64,000 nt of DNA from Arthrobotrys musiformis (GCA_036971715.1 JAVHJL010000009.1:1488001-1552000); one strand, 5' to 3'. Shown: positions 37,461 through 48,724, counted from the stretch's first letter. Translations and numbers: made by a program. Notes: a model not told the origin generated them from the letters alone.

Positions 37461-39902
37461 ATGGCATCTCCTTCACGGAGTATTCCGCAACGGCCACGCC
37501 GTGAATCCGGTGCATCGTCTTCGGCGAACGGTACCCCTTCAAGCTTCGCTCGATATGCCTCTACTCAACGTCTCGGCAGTCCCATCCGCGGGAGCAATCT
37601 AAGCATCGTCCAAATGGGCGGTGCACCTCCGCAGAGTGCTGATGCTACGCCCATGAGCTATCTTTCCCAAGCCCTTAACGGTCCGGGTGTCGGTACTCCT
37701 CCACGTTTCGGCACTCCCTCCCGTTTCGCCGCCGGAACTCCACCACGAAGCCACACTGGCTCTCCTCCCGTTGAATCTTCACATCCGGCTAGCGTCTCCG
37801 AATCCGTCGATAACCGAAACGGTCTCGAAAACCCAGAAGTCGTACGAAGACATCTTGTTCGTGAGGCCGTCTACGATGGCGACTTTGGTCCTCCACGTGG
37901 AACACTCGGCGGGGCTGGTTTAGACGATGATAGCAACACTGATGAGGAATTCTCGTCGTTACAACTCCAGGGTGGCGACATCACGCGTCAGATATACCAG
38001 TGGGACGCGCAACAGCGCGACCAAGCGAGAAAACTACGATCGAAGAGTTTCATCTTACCGCGGCCGGATCCACCAGATGATGCAACTGACATCTCAAATA
38101 TTAAGGTTCCGGGTGGCTTTAGAAGGAACTTCATTAGAAGAGCCGTAGGAACTAGCCCTGGTCCTGATGGAAGAACCCCAAATGGCCAAGGGGAGCTGTT
38201 GACGTCTAATTTCATTGAATTCTTGAGCATCTACGGTCATTTCGCTGGTGAAGAGTTGGAGGAAGAAGAATACGATTCAGGGGCATTAGCACAGGAGGAT
38301 GAGGAAGGAGCGCCAGCGGACGAAAGAACGAGCTTGATTCCAAGGGACAGGGCGGCAAAGAGGCCGACAAAGAGCGAAATCGCCCAAGGAAAAGGCAGTG
38401 TTAAGAGTGCAGTCTTATTATTGTTGAAGAGTTTCGTTGGAACTGGTGTTCTATTCTTGCCAAAGGCGTATGTGCAAACCTCTTCTATCTTATGGCGTTT
38501 TGAACGACTACTGATAAAGATATAGATTCAAGAATGGTGGCATGTTATTCTGTATCCTGCTGCTTCTTGCAGTGGCCGGGGTCTCATACTGGTGCTTCGT
38601 TCTCTTGGTCAGAGCGAGAATGCAGGTCAACGGCAGTTTTGGAGACATTGGTGGTGTGCTATACGGGAAATACATGCGTATAGCCATCTTGACTTCCATT
38701 GTCATATCTCAGATCGGATTTGCCAGTGCCTATATTGGTGGGTTTGCGTAATACACCCCCATTTTTGAAATGCACAACTAACCAATAGGAAATGCAGTTT
38801 TCGTATCGGAAAATCTCCAAGCCTTCATTCGTAAGTTCGCTCTCTCTCCGAACATGCATTAGCATTACCTAACAGATTTCATAGTCGCTGTCTCCAACTG
38901 CAAAACGAAAATCGAAATCCATTGGCTTATTTTGATGCAAATGATCGTTTTCTTGCCATTTTCTATGATTCGCGATATCTCCAAGCTTGGTGGAACTGCC
39001 CTTGTCGCCGACGCCTTTATCCTTCTCGGTCTCATCTACCTCTATTATTACGACTTGTTTGAGATCGCAAGCAAGGGCGTCGCAGATATCGTCCACTTCA
39101 ACCCGCAAGATTGGACGCTCTTCATTGGCACAGCAATCTTTACTTTTGAGGGCATCGGCTTGATTATTCCAATTCAAGAATCGATGAAGAGGCCAGAAAA
39201 GTTCCCCAAAGTCCTTGGAGGCGTTATGATTCTCATCACTGCTGTCTTCGTCAGTGCTGGTGCATTGGGATACGCCGCCTGGGGTAGCAAGACCAAAACC
39301 GTCGTCCTGTTGAACTTGCCACAGGACGATAAGTTTGTCAATGGGTAAGCCTAAGACACGTTCCTCTCTGGTAGAAACCGCCTAACTTATGCATGATATA
39401 GTGTTCAATTCCTTTACTCCCTTGCCATTCTTCTATCCACACCTCTCCAGCTTTTCCCAGCCATCCGTATCATGGAAAATGGCATCTTTTCAAAGTCTGG
39501 AAAGTACAGCAACAAGGTCAAGTGGGAGAAAAACATATTCCGATTTTTCACCGTTATCGTAACTGCACTTATCGCTTGGGGAGGTGCAGATGACTTGGAC
39601 AAATTTGTTGCTTTGATCGGTAGTTTCGCGTGTATTCCGCTTGTTTACATGTACCCGGTAAGTTATACATCTTCGCCTGGGTGGTTCCTATTACAACAGG
39701 ATGTTGACGCTAACTTTGATATCTCCAACAGCCGATGTTGCACTACAAAGCAGTCGCCAAGACCACCATCTCGAAAGTTGGAGACGTTCTTTTGGGAATC
39801 TTCGGCTTCGGCGTGATGATCTACACCACTCAACAGACGGTTAGGAGTTGGTACGACGGGTCGGGCAAGCCACCCGCTGAGGGCTATTGCACCCCAACGT
39901 AA
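37461..39902 (+). CDS. AVT3: Vacuolar amino acid transporter, AVT3/AVT4-like (AAAP family)
   Basis: Six exons, 37461-38467, 38526-38737, 38789-38830, 38876-39344, 39402-39657 and 39732-39902, encode 718 residues. I start at the ATG at 37461 (MASPSRS); the longer open frame upstream has no ATG. The first 330 residues are a Ser/Pro/Gly-rich cytosolic tail, usual for fungal Avt3. The transporter domain starts at GSVKSAVLLLLKSFVGTGVLFLP, the AAAP signature. Eleven membrane segments follow. In yeast, Avt3 and Avt4 export neutral amino acids from the vacuole, and the S. pombe homologue acts in the same membrane. Exon 3 is only 42 nt (NAVFVSENLQAFI). Confidence 0.92.
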
Positions 39903-40548
39903 GCTCGTGCTACTATTTCCAGGAAGTACAGCTGGCCAGAAACAACTTGAGTCAATCTTTTACAAGATTGTAGCACGATATAAATAAAATATTTTTGAAC
40001 GGCACCAGATGCCTGGGGAAGGTGTTGCCTCATAGATGCAGGGTTTTGGAAGTATTTAGCGAAGGAAATGTCGACATTTGACGCTTTGATTTTACGCCTG
40101 TTTTCTTTTCTTTTCCTTTCTTCGCTTTGGTCTTATAACGTATACATGGGTTTCATATTTTACTTTTGTGCACTTGCATTCTTTTTTCTTTTGTGTCATC
40201 AATTTGGCTGAATTGCATATTCCCCTTTAAGCAGAGTTATTTTTTGTTCCTTTCTTTGGTTACAATTCCCTTGAGTTTTTAAGATGCGTCAGATCTTGCG
40301 GCGTACTAATGGTGGCCCTCCGCTACTTTGTGGAGTAGAGGGGAGGGAGGAGCGATCCTCAGTGGGAGGAATGGCTTTCTAAAATAGTGTATTGGTATAC
40401 CTAGACTTGTTACAGGCCTCTATGGCGACAAATTGGCCTGTGGGTAGAGATAGAATTGAGTGCGTTCTGCTAGAATTATAAATGTTCCAAAACACTATAC
40501 CTATACGTGGTAATATATCTATGAGCGAACCCATGGTTGTTTACGACC
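39903..40548. other. Convergent 3' spacer
   Basis: About 650 bases with T-rich runs (40100-40260). It presumably holds the 3' UTRs of the transporter gene and of the minus-strand gene that follows. No gene is seen. Confidence 0.45.
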
Positions 40549-41696
40549 TCAAGAGCTTCCTGCGGGCGCCGTGACACCCAGGGGTAAGATTTGCGAGCCG
40601 AGCTGCGGATCGTTTGTATCTGTCCACTCGATCTCGTTCTTGAATTCCTGCGCCCACGTATGAATATCATCCCCCAGCACATGGAACCTCCTCCCAAGCT
40701 TCCAAAACACCATCATATAATCGTATATAAACCTCCGTAAAACCTCTTGCTCCTGGTCAATTTTTTCCCAAAAGGGTGTGTCGGTCGTAAATTCTGCCCT
40801 TAACCTTTTGTAACTGGTGTAGATACTATCCCAGTCTCTGTCGCTGATAAATAAATCTATAGCAACAGCTATATCGTGAAAACCTGTTTCCAAGGCCAGT
40901 ACGTCTTCCGGGGAAAATGAGAAACGGTGCACGGTACTTTCGGAAGCCTCGACTTGATCTATATTCATTATATACGCCACCAATCCCGCCAATTTCGATA
41001 TTTGTATCCCGCCGGATCGTGAAGTGACGATGTATGCCACCATATCATATATTACACTCCATACTTTTAGAACTTCCTTTTCCTTCCTTGAGCGTGGCCC
41101 GTCGAAAGTATAGAAGTCCGGCGATATAAAGACGTCCCAAAATAATATGGCTTTTAGATCTGATAGAAAGGATTCAGCAATCGCAATACGGTCTGTGAAG
41201 AACTCGAGCGCTGTGGTGGAGAGGATTAGAACGCTTTGCTGGTCCAGGCCGTAGTCTCGCAGCTTCTGTTCGTCTTCCCAGAGGGTACCTGGATTTTTGA
41301 GGTCTGTGGTGAGCGTTCTTATTTTAATGTATATTCTACCTATTAACCTGGTTAATGTTATGGCGGGGAACCCGCCTGATGGATTTAAATTTGGCTGGCC
41401 AGGGAGATTTAAAGGACGGGTGGTGGTGACCCAACGTATCAGGGTGGTTAGGTTGTAGCCGATGGAGTCGATGTTTTCGGGGTTGAGTTTGTAGAGGTTA
41501 GAGAGCAGGTTGGTGTTCGCTGTGCCGATTATTTCGGCGGATATTCTACGTTTACAAAATAATCTTTAGGATGTCTGTCTAAGGAGGTAAGGAGGCCTAG
41601 GGATGCATAGTTTTTGACATACCCTGTTAGAATGTTGAGACAAAGGAGGCCGGATGTGAAGGAACAGACGGCAGACGAGGCAAGGTGTAGCCTCAT
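40549..41696 (-). CDS. Signal-segment helical protein, family member A
   Basis: Two exons, 41696-41623 and 41545-40549, encode 356 residues. The first 24 codons form a hydrophobic signal-like segment (MRLHLASSAVCSFTSGLLCL). The phase-2 intron (GTATGT donor) falls right after it, at GG|A. The rest is predicted helix with alternating hydrophobic and charged residues and no second membrane span. Members at 42298, 46171 and 47715 have the same plan: short hydrophobic exon, phase-2 intron, helical body. No known domain is seen. The protein is probably secreted or lumenal, if the N-terminal segment works as a signal peptide. Confidence 0.75.
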
Positions 41697-42297
41697 TGTT
41701 AATATCTTTAATTCCACAGTTTCTATGCATGCACCCCCTGCGAAGTTTATGTCTTGATCCCCCCGCCTTCAAACTTTCTTCGCCGGTTCCTAGAAATGAA
41801 TAAGGCCTGCTAGCTTGGTGTATAACTAATTTTTCTTCCCTATCTAGGATTTCAGACCTCCCCAGAAAGTGTAGTCTGGGGCGGAAAGCGGGCGCGTGGG
41901 GCTCATACACATGCTTACATATTGTGGCAAACCTGTGAACTGGCTCTATTTGTCGAATATTACGACAAAATAGCTCACGTCTAATCTTACATCCGGGCAC
42001 TATGATCTAGAAAGGAAGCACAATACTCCGTGAAAGTGCAGCGCGGGGGGCTAGCTTCCAAAAATCATTCGTGTTACCCAATTTAATGTTGCGGGGTTTG
42101 GTCCCTCTCATCTGAAGCTGAAAGCCTAGATGTAATAAGTTTACTTAGATATCTGGATCCAATTTACGACTTAGTTCTAGCGGTATTCAGTTATATATAG
42201 ATATCAAGAATAAATATTTGTATTCATGGATCGATTTCAAGCATATGCACCTTCTGAAGCGCGTTTTTGATGTTCTCAAAAACTCCAGCCCATCCCC
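41697..42297. other. Spacer, including a possible displaced 3' end of family member B
   Basis: Mostly non-coding. The minus-strand frame at 41566-42000 overlaps the start of member A and is not supported. On the minus strand, 42340-42224 stays open in the frame next to that of member B and ends in a TGA at 42224-42226. It reads as a helical, Trp- and Gly-containing tail (DWIGAYLRGWAGVF) that looks more like a true C-terminus than the one in frame. Confidence 0.4.
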
Positions 42298-43172
42298 TCA
42301 AATACGCCCCAATCCAATCGAAAGTACCATCATCTCTAACCACAGTATACTATAGGGTCTGAAGCCTTTTAGATTCTTAATCTCCGCCGCGATCTGGCTA
42401 CCCTGGAATGCTATATCCTTCATAGCAGTTGCAATATCTGATACAACTAATAGCTTCAAAAGCGGCGCATCTATATCTACCGATGCGGTTTCTTCTTCTT
42501 TGGTTTCTTCATCGTCGTCATTGTTCACCGTCTTATATGCATAAAGCCACTTCGTTAGAAACAACGAGTCTTTAAACCTTCGAAATTGATAGTATTCAAT
42601 CCCTAGCTCTTCAAATAGGTCGCTAATAGCCGTGAAAATTGGCACCTTCAACGGGCCACCATCGTATCCCTTCCATACGCCCTCTGGAACAGTAATTTCT
42701 TGAGAAGTCAGACTATCAATCCATGCTAACATCTTACTTAATGTATGCAAAGATTGCTGGTTGATCCCCTCAGCTTCTGCCAAGTCCGGCCGTCCTTGTA
42801 AAATCTCCTCAGTATGACGGATTGTGGACGATACATCGATGTATACATCCTTCATTGCCTCCGTAGCGGGGCTGTCGCTAAAGCTTGCCTTTAGAGAGGA
42901 TATTTTGCTGGGGATTCCCGGGTAGGAGATTATTTCTTTGCCCGCTTTGAGAGCTTTATAGAGCTGAGTGAACTCGTGATCGTTCCGGTGGACAAAAGTT
43001 GTGAAAGCTGTTGTGGGGACGGTGATAGTTTCGGTCAGGGCGAGACTAGTTGTATTTTGTGGGCAATTGGTTCGGTCTTTTTCTCTTGCATTGGCTTACA
43101 TGTACCCTAGAGGTTAGGTACTTACTCAGGGAGGACAAGTCCCGCCAGGAGGGAAATAAAGACTATATGCAT
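42298..43172 (-). CDS. Signal-segment helical protein, family member B (possible frameshift near 3' end)
   Basis: Two exons, 43172-43126 and 43045-42298, encode 264 residues as they stand. The first 15 codons are a very short hydrophobic segment (MHIVFISLLAGLVLP). The phase-2 intron has donor GTAAGT and acceptor AACTAG. The body is helical and carries ITVPEGVWKGYDGGPLKVPIF, a motif partly shared with member D (VDIWEGRTGPVFKTEIF) and member E (NLPRGVWQN). A helical tail lies in the neighbouring frame from about 42340 to 42224, so a one-base shift in the genome or assembly may truncate this copy. An intron there is too short to be plausible (15 nt). Confidence 0.65.
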
Positions 43173-43558
43173 AATATAGTCATTAATTATAATCGTGGAG
43201 TTCGAGTTTCGTGGACTCTGCGATAGCAAATTTTCCGTGGCGCCGTCGTAAGTTTCACACTATGCGTACTACCGGGCCCGCCACGTGGGTAGATTTGGGG
43301 TCTGGTGGTACTAAAATAAGAGTTTATTTGCTCAAATTAATAGAATTAAAAATTATCGCAGACCCATTGGTGTGTACAGGGAAGATGTGATATCATACCC
43401 AGACTGCGCAAAGAGTGGTACACATTTAAAACCAATATCTTCATTCGAATATTCGGATATTCATATATATCATGATGTATACTACCTATACACATCATAG
43501 CACATGCTCCCCACGAATTCAAGTAGTAAAAGGAAACATCGTATCAACAACTAACTAT
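43173..43558. other. Spacer between members B and C
   Basis: About 390 AT-rich bases that should contain the promoter of B and the 3' UTR of C. No gene is seen. Confidence 0.45.
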
Positions 43559-44965
43559 CTACATACCGTCTAATTGGCCCCCGCGATTGAGTTCATTCAT
43601 TTGTTCCACAAAGTCCCCTTGATTCAATGGATTTCCTTGGTTTTGCTCATTGAATTGGTTTAGTATCGCCGCTTGGTTCCCTTGGTTAAATTGATGCAAC
43701 CGGTCCAACGCATTCATCTCTTGTTGGGCCCTTTCCCGCCCTCTTATCATTTGGAAATGTCGTTGGTCGGTAGTGGCTCCGAACGGCCTATCCGCCATCC
43801 CCTGCACGTTGCGGCTGAAGGTCGTGAGAAGTCTGTGGTAGAAATTCAAATTCGCAATGATGTCATCGGCGATGGCCAAAGCCTGTGGTATGAATGGTCC
43901 AGAGAGAGTTTTTGGAAGGAACTTGAATGCGGCGTTCAAATCAGCCTTAAACTGTGCCAGAAATCCTGCTACCCCTACGACTAAAGCTTCAAGATTGAGT
44001 GCATAATCCGCAGCCCCGTTCCAGTCTATAAGGACGTAGTCTGCGCCATCGTCACGCTCTCTGCCCCTACGGGGTCGGTAGTCGGTGAGACCGTATATAT
44101 ACGCAAATATACTTCTTAAGTCGTGTCCAAAGACCCACGACTGGTTGATTGACAGAACCATGGCTTCGATCATGCTCAAAAGACCGTGGGGCTCTATTTC
44201 CCCGTTTATCCTCTCGTGATAGTCATCAACATCCTGTGCAAAGTGTTCGTTGATTTCTATTTCCCAGCCCTCTATGCCTTCATGAGCGAGGTCAACAAGC
44301 TTTTTTAGTGCCCTCACGGTCTGTGTTCGAGCCTCCTCATTGAGTAGTCGGTAGTTGAATGGGGTACCAGCCTCCAGTCTTTGCGCCTCCGGTGTATATG
44401 GCACAATATTGTAGTTAATCCGGTTTAGCCGGTTGATAAGGTGTCCTATAACAGGTTGTAAATTTTCCAAAAGGGTAGTCAAGGAAGGCCCCACGATAGC
44501 CGGTACGTTATTTTCTTCTTCGTCATCGTCATCATCGTCGTCGTCGTCATCAACCTCACCAGCATCACGACGTTCATCTTGTTCCATCAAATCTTCGAAC
44601 CTCATCCCCGGCCTTGGCCTGTCATCCTCATCTTCTTGGTCAACTTGCTGGGCTCTTTGGTTTCTTCGTTCTTCCCTGCGAGCTGCGGCGGCAGCTCTTC
44701 TAGCCATTTGTCGGATGTAGTCCTCCTCGATATCTTCGTCCCAACCAACGCGAAACTGGTTCATAGCCTCGCTTTGGATCCGGTTAATCAGGGGGGCTAT
44801 ATTCCGGAGATATGGTAATTGGTACTCTAGGTAGTTCGCGACGGCATCTCTGTGCACCTTTTTCCTCAATGCGGAGGCGACGTCCGTGCTGTTGGTTTTA
44901 GTTGTTAACAGCTGGGCATTTGTAATTGGGAGTATAAGGCCTACCATAGTATGACTGAGAAGCAT
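43559..44965 (-). CDS. Signal-segment helical protein, member C, with Asp run and Asn/Gln-rich tail
   Basis: A single-exon frame of 468 residues. The N-terminus MLLSHTMVGLILPITNAQ is signal-like. It is followed by a helical region, an Arg/Glu-rich stretch (QMARRAAAAARREERR), a run of ten Asp residues followed by Glu (about 44520-44555), a long helical body with several Trp and Tyr positions, and an Asn/Gln-rich tail repeating NQ and QFN units (about 43560-43720). It lacks the phase-2 intron of A, B, D and E, so membership rests on position, signal segment and helical body. No domain is recognised. Confidence 0.7.
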   Translation of the reverse strand: MLLSHTMVGLILPITNAQLLTTKTNSTDVASALRKKVHRDAVANYLEYQLPYLRNIAPLINRIQSEAMNQFRVGWDEDIEEDYIRQMARRAAAAARREERRNQRAQQVDQEDEDDRPRPGMRFEDLMEQDERRDAGEVDDDDDDDDDDEEENNVPAIVGPSLTTLLENLQPVIGHLINRLNRINYNIVPYTPEAQRLEAGTPFNYRLLNEEARTQTVRALKKLVDLAHEGIEGWEIEINEHFAQDVDDYHERINGEIEPHGLLSMIEAMVLSINQSWVFGHDLRSIFAYIYGLTDYRPRRGRERDDGADYVLIDWNGAADYALNLEALVVGVAGFLAQFKADLNAAFKFLPKTLSGPFIPQALAIADDIIANLNFYHRLLTTFSRNVQGMADRPFGATTDQRHFQMIRGRERAQQEMNALDRLHQFNQGNQAAILNQFNEQNQGNPLNQGDFVEQMNELNRGGQLDGM

Positions 44966-45469
44966 ATTGCTGCGCCTACTCGTCTGTATTGCAAACGCAT
45001 TTTACGACGGAATTATAATAGAATGCCAACTATGTTTAGTCAGGACCTCACAAATTTTGAAATTTGGTATCTTTTCTCAGGACTATTATAACAATATGGG
45101 AGCGTGTAGGGCCAAATCTCGGGTAACCTCAAATTGCCATGTTTTTTCCGCCCTCCCGTCCCCGTCCCATACAATGTGTGAAATATTAGCTCAAAACTTG
45201 GACTTCGGCCATAAATGCTCACCAGTTTGGTTACGAGACTGGCCCCGCTGCCGGTTCCGGACATTGTTTCAAAATGAAGGATGTGTTGAATAGTGTGTTG
45301 CCGCACCTCAAATACAACACCATCACGTGCAATATAGTCACGTGATGGCGACATTTCTGTTTTCTGAATTGGGAACTTCGAACTTCAAAAGTTTACCGAC
45401 AGTCCTCGAAGAACAACCCGCACATGATATAGCCACACTACCTCCGACACCGAGCGATTTCCGACTCCA
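44966..45469. promoter_or_regulatory. Divergent promoter region between member C and mL59
   Basis: The 504 bases between two start codons on opposite strands should carry both promoters. A small inverted sequence, CATCACGTGCAATATAGTCACGTGATGG (about 45323-45350), contains two CACGTG E-boxes facing each other, which could bind a bHLH factor. Confidence 0.45.
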
Positions 45470-46032
45470 ATGGCTTCCACGGCAAGCTCATCGTACGTGG
45501 CTCTAGCCAAGACGCTGCACCCGCGGCTCCTCAGGTTCTTCAGAAGATGGCCACCCGGCACGGCAGATACACCGAAACTCAACCCGTTCACGAGTACCGT
45601 CAACCCTGCAACGGGCAAATGGCAGGACCCTATCTTCTCGCTCAGGCGGCAGGCCGACATTTGCAAGCTCGCACGAAAGTTCGGCGTTGAACAATTGCTA
45701 CCGCCGACGCCTAAGAGTTCCATGAGCAGAGAGCAGAGGGCGTTGGAGGTCAAGAAGGTTACGGCCAAGAAGGTCAAGGGTCAAATCTGGGAGAGAACTT
45801 TGATGGAGAAGTATGCGCTGCTGGGATTGTTATACTTCTTTTTTTTGGGGTGATGAGATGCTAAATTGAGTGCACAGGGTCAACAAGCGGAAGAAGGCGA
45901 TGTTGGAGATGCCGGCTTTGATCAAGGAATGGAAGCTGGTAAGTATCTCTTGTCGCTCGGGTTTCCGGCCGCCAATTGCTAACTGTTTTATAGAAAGGAC
46001 ACGGCCGTGGGTGGAAGGATTGGCCAAAATAA
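45470..46032 (+). CDS. MRPL25: Mitochondrial large-subunit ribosomal protein mL59 (yeast MRPL25 homologue)
   Basis: Three exons, 45470-45810, 45878-45938 and 45994-46032, encode 146 residues. The sequence is basic, with YVALAKTLHPRLLRFFRRWPPGT near the start, FSLRRQADICKLARKFGVEQLLPP in the middle and the typical ending KGHGRGWKDWPK. The length and these blocks match the fungus-specific mitoribosomal protein mL59/YmL25. It functions in the 54S subunit in the mitochondrial matrix. It lies inside a cluster of fast-evolving genes, between member C (divergent) and member D (convergent). The final exon is only 39 nt. Confidence 0.9.
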
Positions 46033-46170
46033 ACTGGATGGCCACTTATCAATTGTATATACTCATAACGCGGGAATTTGTACGATATATCACGACGACG
46101 CCCAAAATATCAAATCTATCAACCCAACAAACGTACAACTTTTAAAACAATTACATTATATACAAAATAT

Positions 46171-47393
46171 TCAACCGTTTACAAAGCTCGAAGGAAGCTT
46201 GATCCCGTCATTTATTACTTTGAATAGCTGGCTAAAAGAAACCCTATAGGACCATGCGAACAACTGGAGGTCAATTATAGGCTGCCTCACGAGTTTGATG
46301 TGTTCTTTGTCGACCAAAACCTTTTCCAAATTTGCCAGCCATTTCCCAAGGCGCTGGTCCATCGAATCAAATGCTCTAACAATCAATTCGAAGGCGATCT
46401 TGACGTCTTCTTTAGCTTGTGTATTAAACTTCACCATTTTCCTACCCTCGAAGTCTCTATTCAGAGAGTTGGCATTATAAAGCCAATACGACAGCCCTTC
46501 AGGGTCCCTCAGTGGAACGCGCCCGTACACCAACTTATATAAATTGATGACGGCGACGAATATCTCCGTTTTGAATACTGGTCCGGTCCTGCCTTCCCAA
46601 ATATCTACCTTGAGCTCGACGGGGGTGTTTATGATGTGGTCTATCAAGACTTCAAACTCGCGGAATACGGATTCCCGTCGCCCTTCTATCTTCTCGAACA
46701 AGTTTTTTTCAATAGCGCTATCGTCTAGTGCTTTAGAGACCGGGTTTAAAGTTCTCTGTGTCGGCCCGGCCAACCCCATTTCTGAATCGAGTGGGATGTC
46801 CATATCTATAGATGGATGGGACGGAACGGGGGCGTGTTGCATCGGGATACGATAATTCCCAGCCAGTATTTCGGACGCCAAACTCTGTCCGGTCAACATC
46901 CTGGCAGACTCTCCTTCGGTAACAAACTCATTCGCTTCGGATTCCGAAATATCGGCTTCATCTATTCCTTCTTCGGCCCTGCGAACAGCTCTGATGCCGT
47001 CGATGATTTCGATATTCAAAGTAGCCAAATCCTTCGGTTTATTTCTCGCAATTCCCTCATCGACTTGTCTGACAGAAGTAAGCAGAGGGTGGGTGTTGTT
47101 GATCTTGTGGAAGAGCTCTACGAGGGTTTCTCCCATGGCTTTGAAGTACCATGCGGGGCTGTTTTTGTAGTCCAGCCAGTAGCCGTTGTTGATTGGTTGC
47201 GGGGATTGTAACCATTTGTCCCACTTTTCGTGGGTGACTAGACCCTTGTAGCCGTTTCTTCAAATGTTTATAGCTATCAGTCTGCGTTTAAATTTCCCGA
47301 ATTGATTCGTATTATAGAAACTTACACAGCTTCAGGTAAAAATAAGCCGGCCCGCAAGGCAGCCAACCCCGTATACGAGGTATACAACTTCAT
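46171..47393 (-). CDS. Signal-segment helical protein, family member D
   Basis: Two exons, 47393-47326 and 47257-46171, encode 384 residues. The first exon gives a signal-like segment of 22 codons (MKLYTSYTGLAALRAGLFLPEA) and ends in GT before a GTAAGT donor; the acceptor supplies A, so the junction reads V-N. The body is helical with a Trp-rich start (EKWDKWLQ, YWLDYKNSPAWYF), an acidic linker, and VDIWEGRTGPVFKTEIFVAV, resembling a motif in member B. The gene start faces member E across 321 bases. No domain is recognised; probably secreted or lumenal. Confidence 0.75.
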
Positions 47394-47714
47394 GATTCTT
47401 AGGTTTCATTACTTTCATACTGGTGTTCTACCAGCGACTTCACTTATTTCCGATCCGATCCCAAGAATTGCAAATTAAACTTTATATTTGGGTATGCGCC
47501 TGAGATATTTACGAAGTAGGCGAAATTCTCGATAACGCTCTCACACGTGCTCGAGGGCGTGGGGCTTAAATTCTCTCTCTCTCGCGAACCCAACGTGCAG
47601 GGAGAAAGGTAACGCAGGGCATTGATTCTATAATTTTCATGGAGACCGGTACTGGAATCTTTTCGAAGGATACAGTGCTCCTACTTCGGAGGGGAATAGA
47701 TTAATATTTTCAAA
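47394..47714. promoter_or_regulatory. Shared divergent promoter of members D and E
   Basis: The two start codons are 321 bases apart on opposite strands. A CTCTCTCTCTCGCG tract (about 47572-47585) lies in the middle. The arrangement suggests co-expression. Confidence 0.4.
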
Positions 47715-48724
47715 ATGAGGTTGCAGACTACAGTTCGGTATCTCGCCATTGGGCTCTCGGCTCTTCGTATTCCTTTTGTGCAAGTCAAAGATACCAAGTC
47801 GATTTCTCTCCAAGATATTTCCAAGCCGAAATAACTAATATAAAAAAAACACTGGTACAGAAACGCAGCTCTAGGCTACATGACCATTAAAGATTTTGAA
47901 ACATGGGTGCACAGCAACGAAGGGGCGTTCGTAACCATCGGGGAGGACCTGAGATGGCTGATCTACCTTTCCCAAGTTGAACGGCCATTGTTTGTGGACG
48001 CCGCGCCAGATGCCGACTCCTCGAAGTCTCTGGATGAGACGCTTGCTAAAGTACAGGAAGTATTCCAAGAGCTTGAGGTTAGAGCTGAGGTATGTTGCCA
48101 CCCCTTCAAGCTAAAACTATAAATCGAAAGAATGAACCATGCTAACGGTTAGTATTCTCTTAGAGACGGGAGGACGAGGCTGGGGCCATCATTCAAAAGG
48201 CTGACCCAAATAGAAACCACTTCTTCTCTACAGAGATCGAAAACATCAGCAGCATGATCTTTGAATTTAACATCAACCTGCCCCGCGGCGTCTGGCAAAA
48301 CAGAATAAATGACGAGCTCGTAGAAGCAAAGACCACTATAGAAGCGACCAAGGAGCTCGTCCAGCAGCTCGAAGACAGTAGACTCGACTTGACCGACCCG
48401 GTAGCGGTAGCGATGTGGGTGCTGGATGCGCAAGATATTGTCAACCAAGGAGCATCAGAAATCACGATTATTTCATTCAATGTCGGCTCACTCCAGAAAC
48501 TCCGACAGGCTTTTAAAGCTATTTATGATGGGTATAGATCTATTGCGGAGGTGATTGCTAGAGTTTACAAGGAGGCTACGAACCGGTATCAGGACGCTAT
48601 TGATAAAGAGCCTCTATTCGCTATTGAGACTCCTTTGAGAAGACTTCAGAACCTGGTTTTTGCCTACCAAGGGGTATTTTCGGACAAGCCAACCCTGAAG
48701 TTTCCCGTAAGAAAGACAAGTTAG
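47715..48724 (+). CDS. Signal-segment helical protein, family member E (GC-AG first intron)
   Basis: Three exons, 47715-47779, 47861-48089 and 48164-48724, encode 284 residues. The first exon encodes a signal-like segment (MRLQTTVRYLAIGLSALRIPF). No GT donor gives the right phase, but GT|GCAAGT does, and it produces the same V-N junction at phase 2 as member D, so I accept a GC-AG intron. The branch point is CTAAT with acceptor GGTACAG. The body is a long helical protein with FNINLPRGVWQNR and a coiled-coil-like centre (DELVEAKTTIEATKELVQQ). No known domain is seen. Confidence 0.75.
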
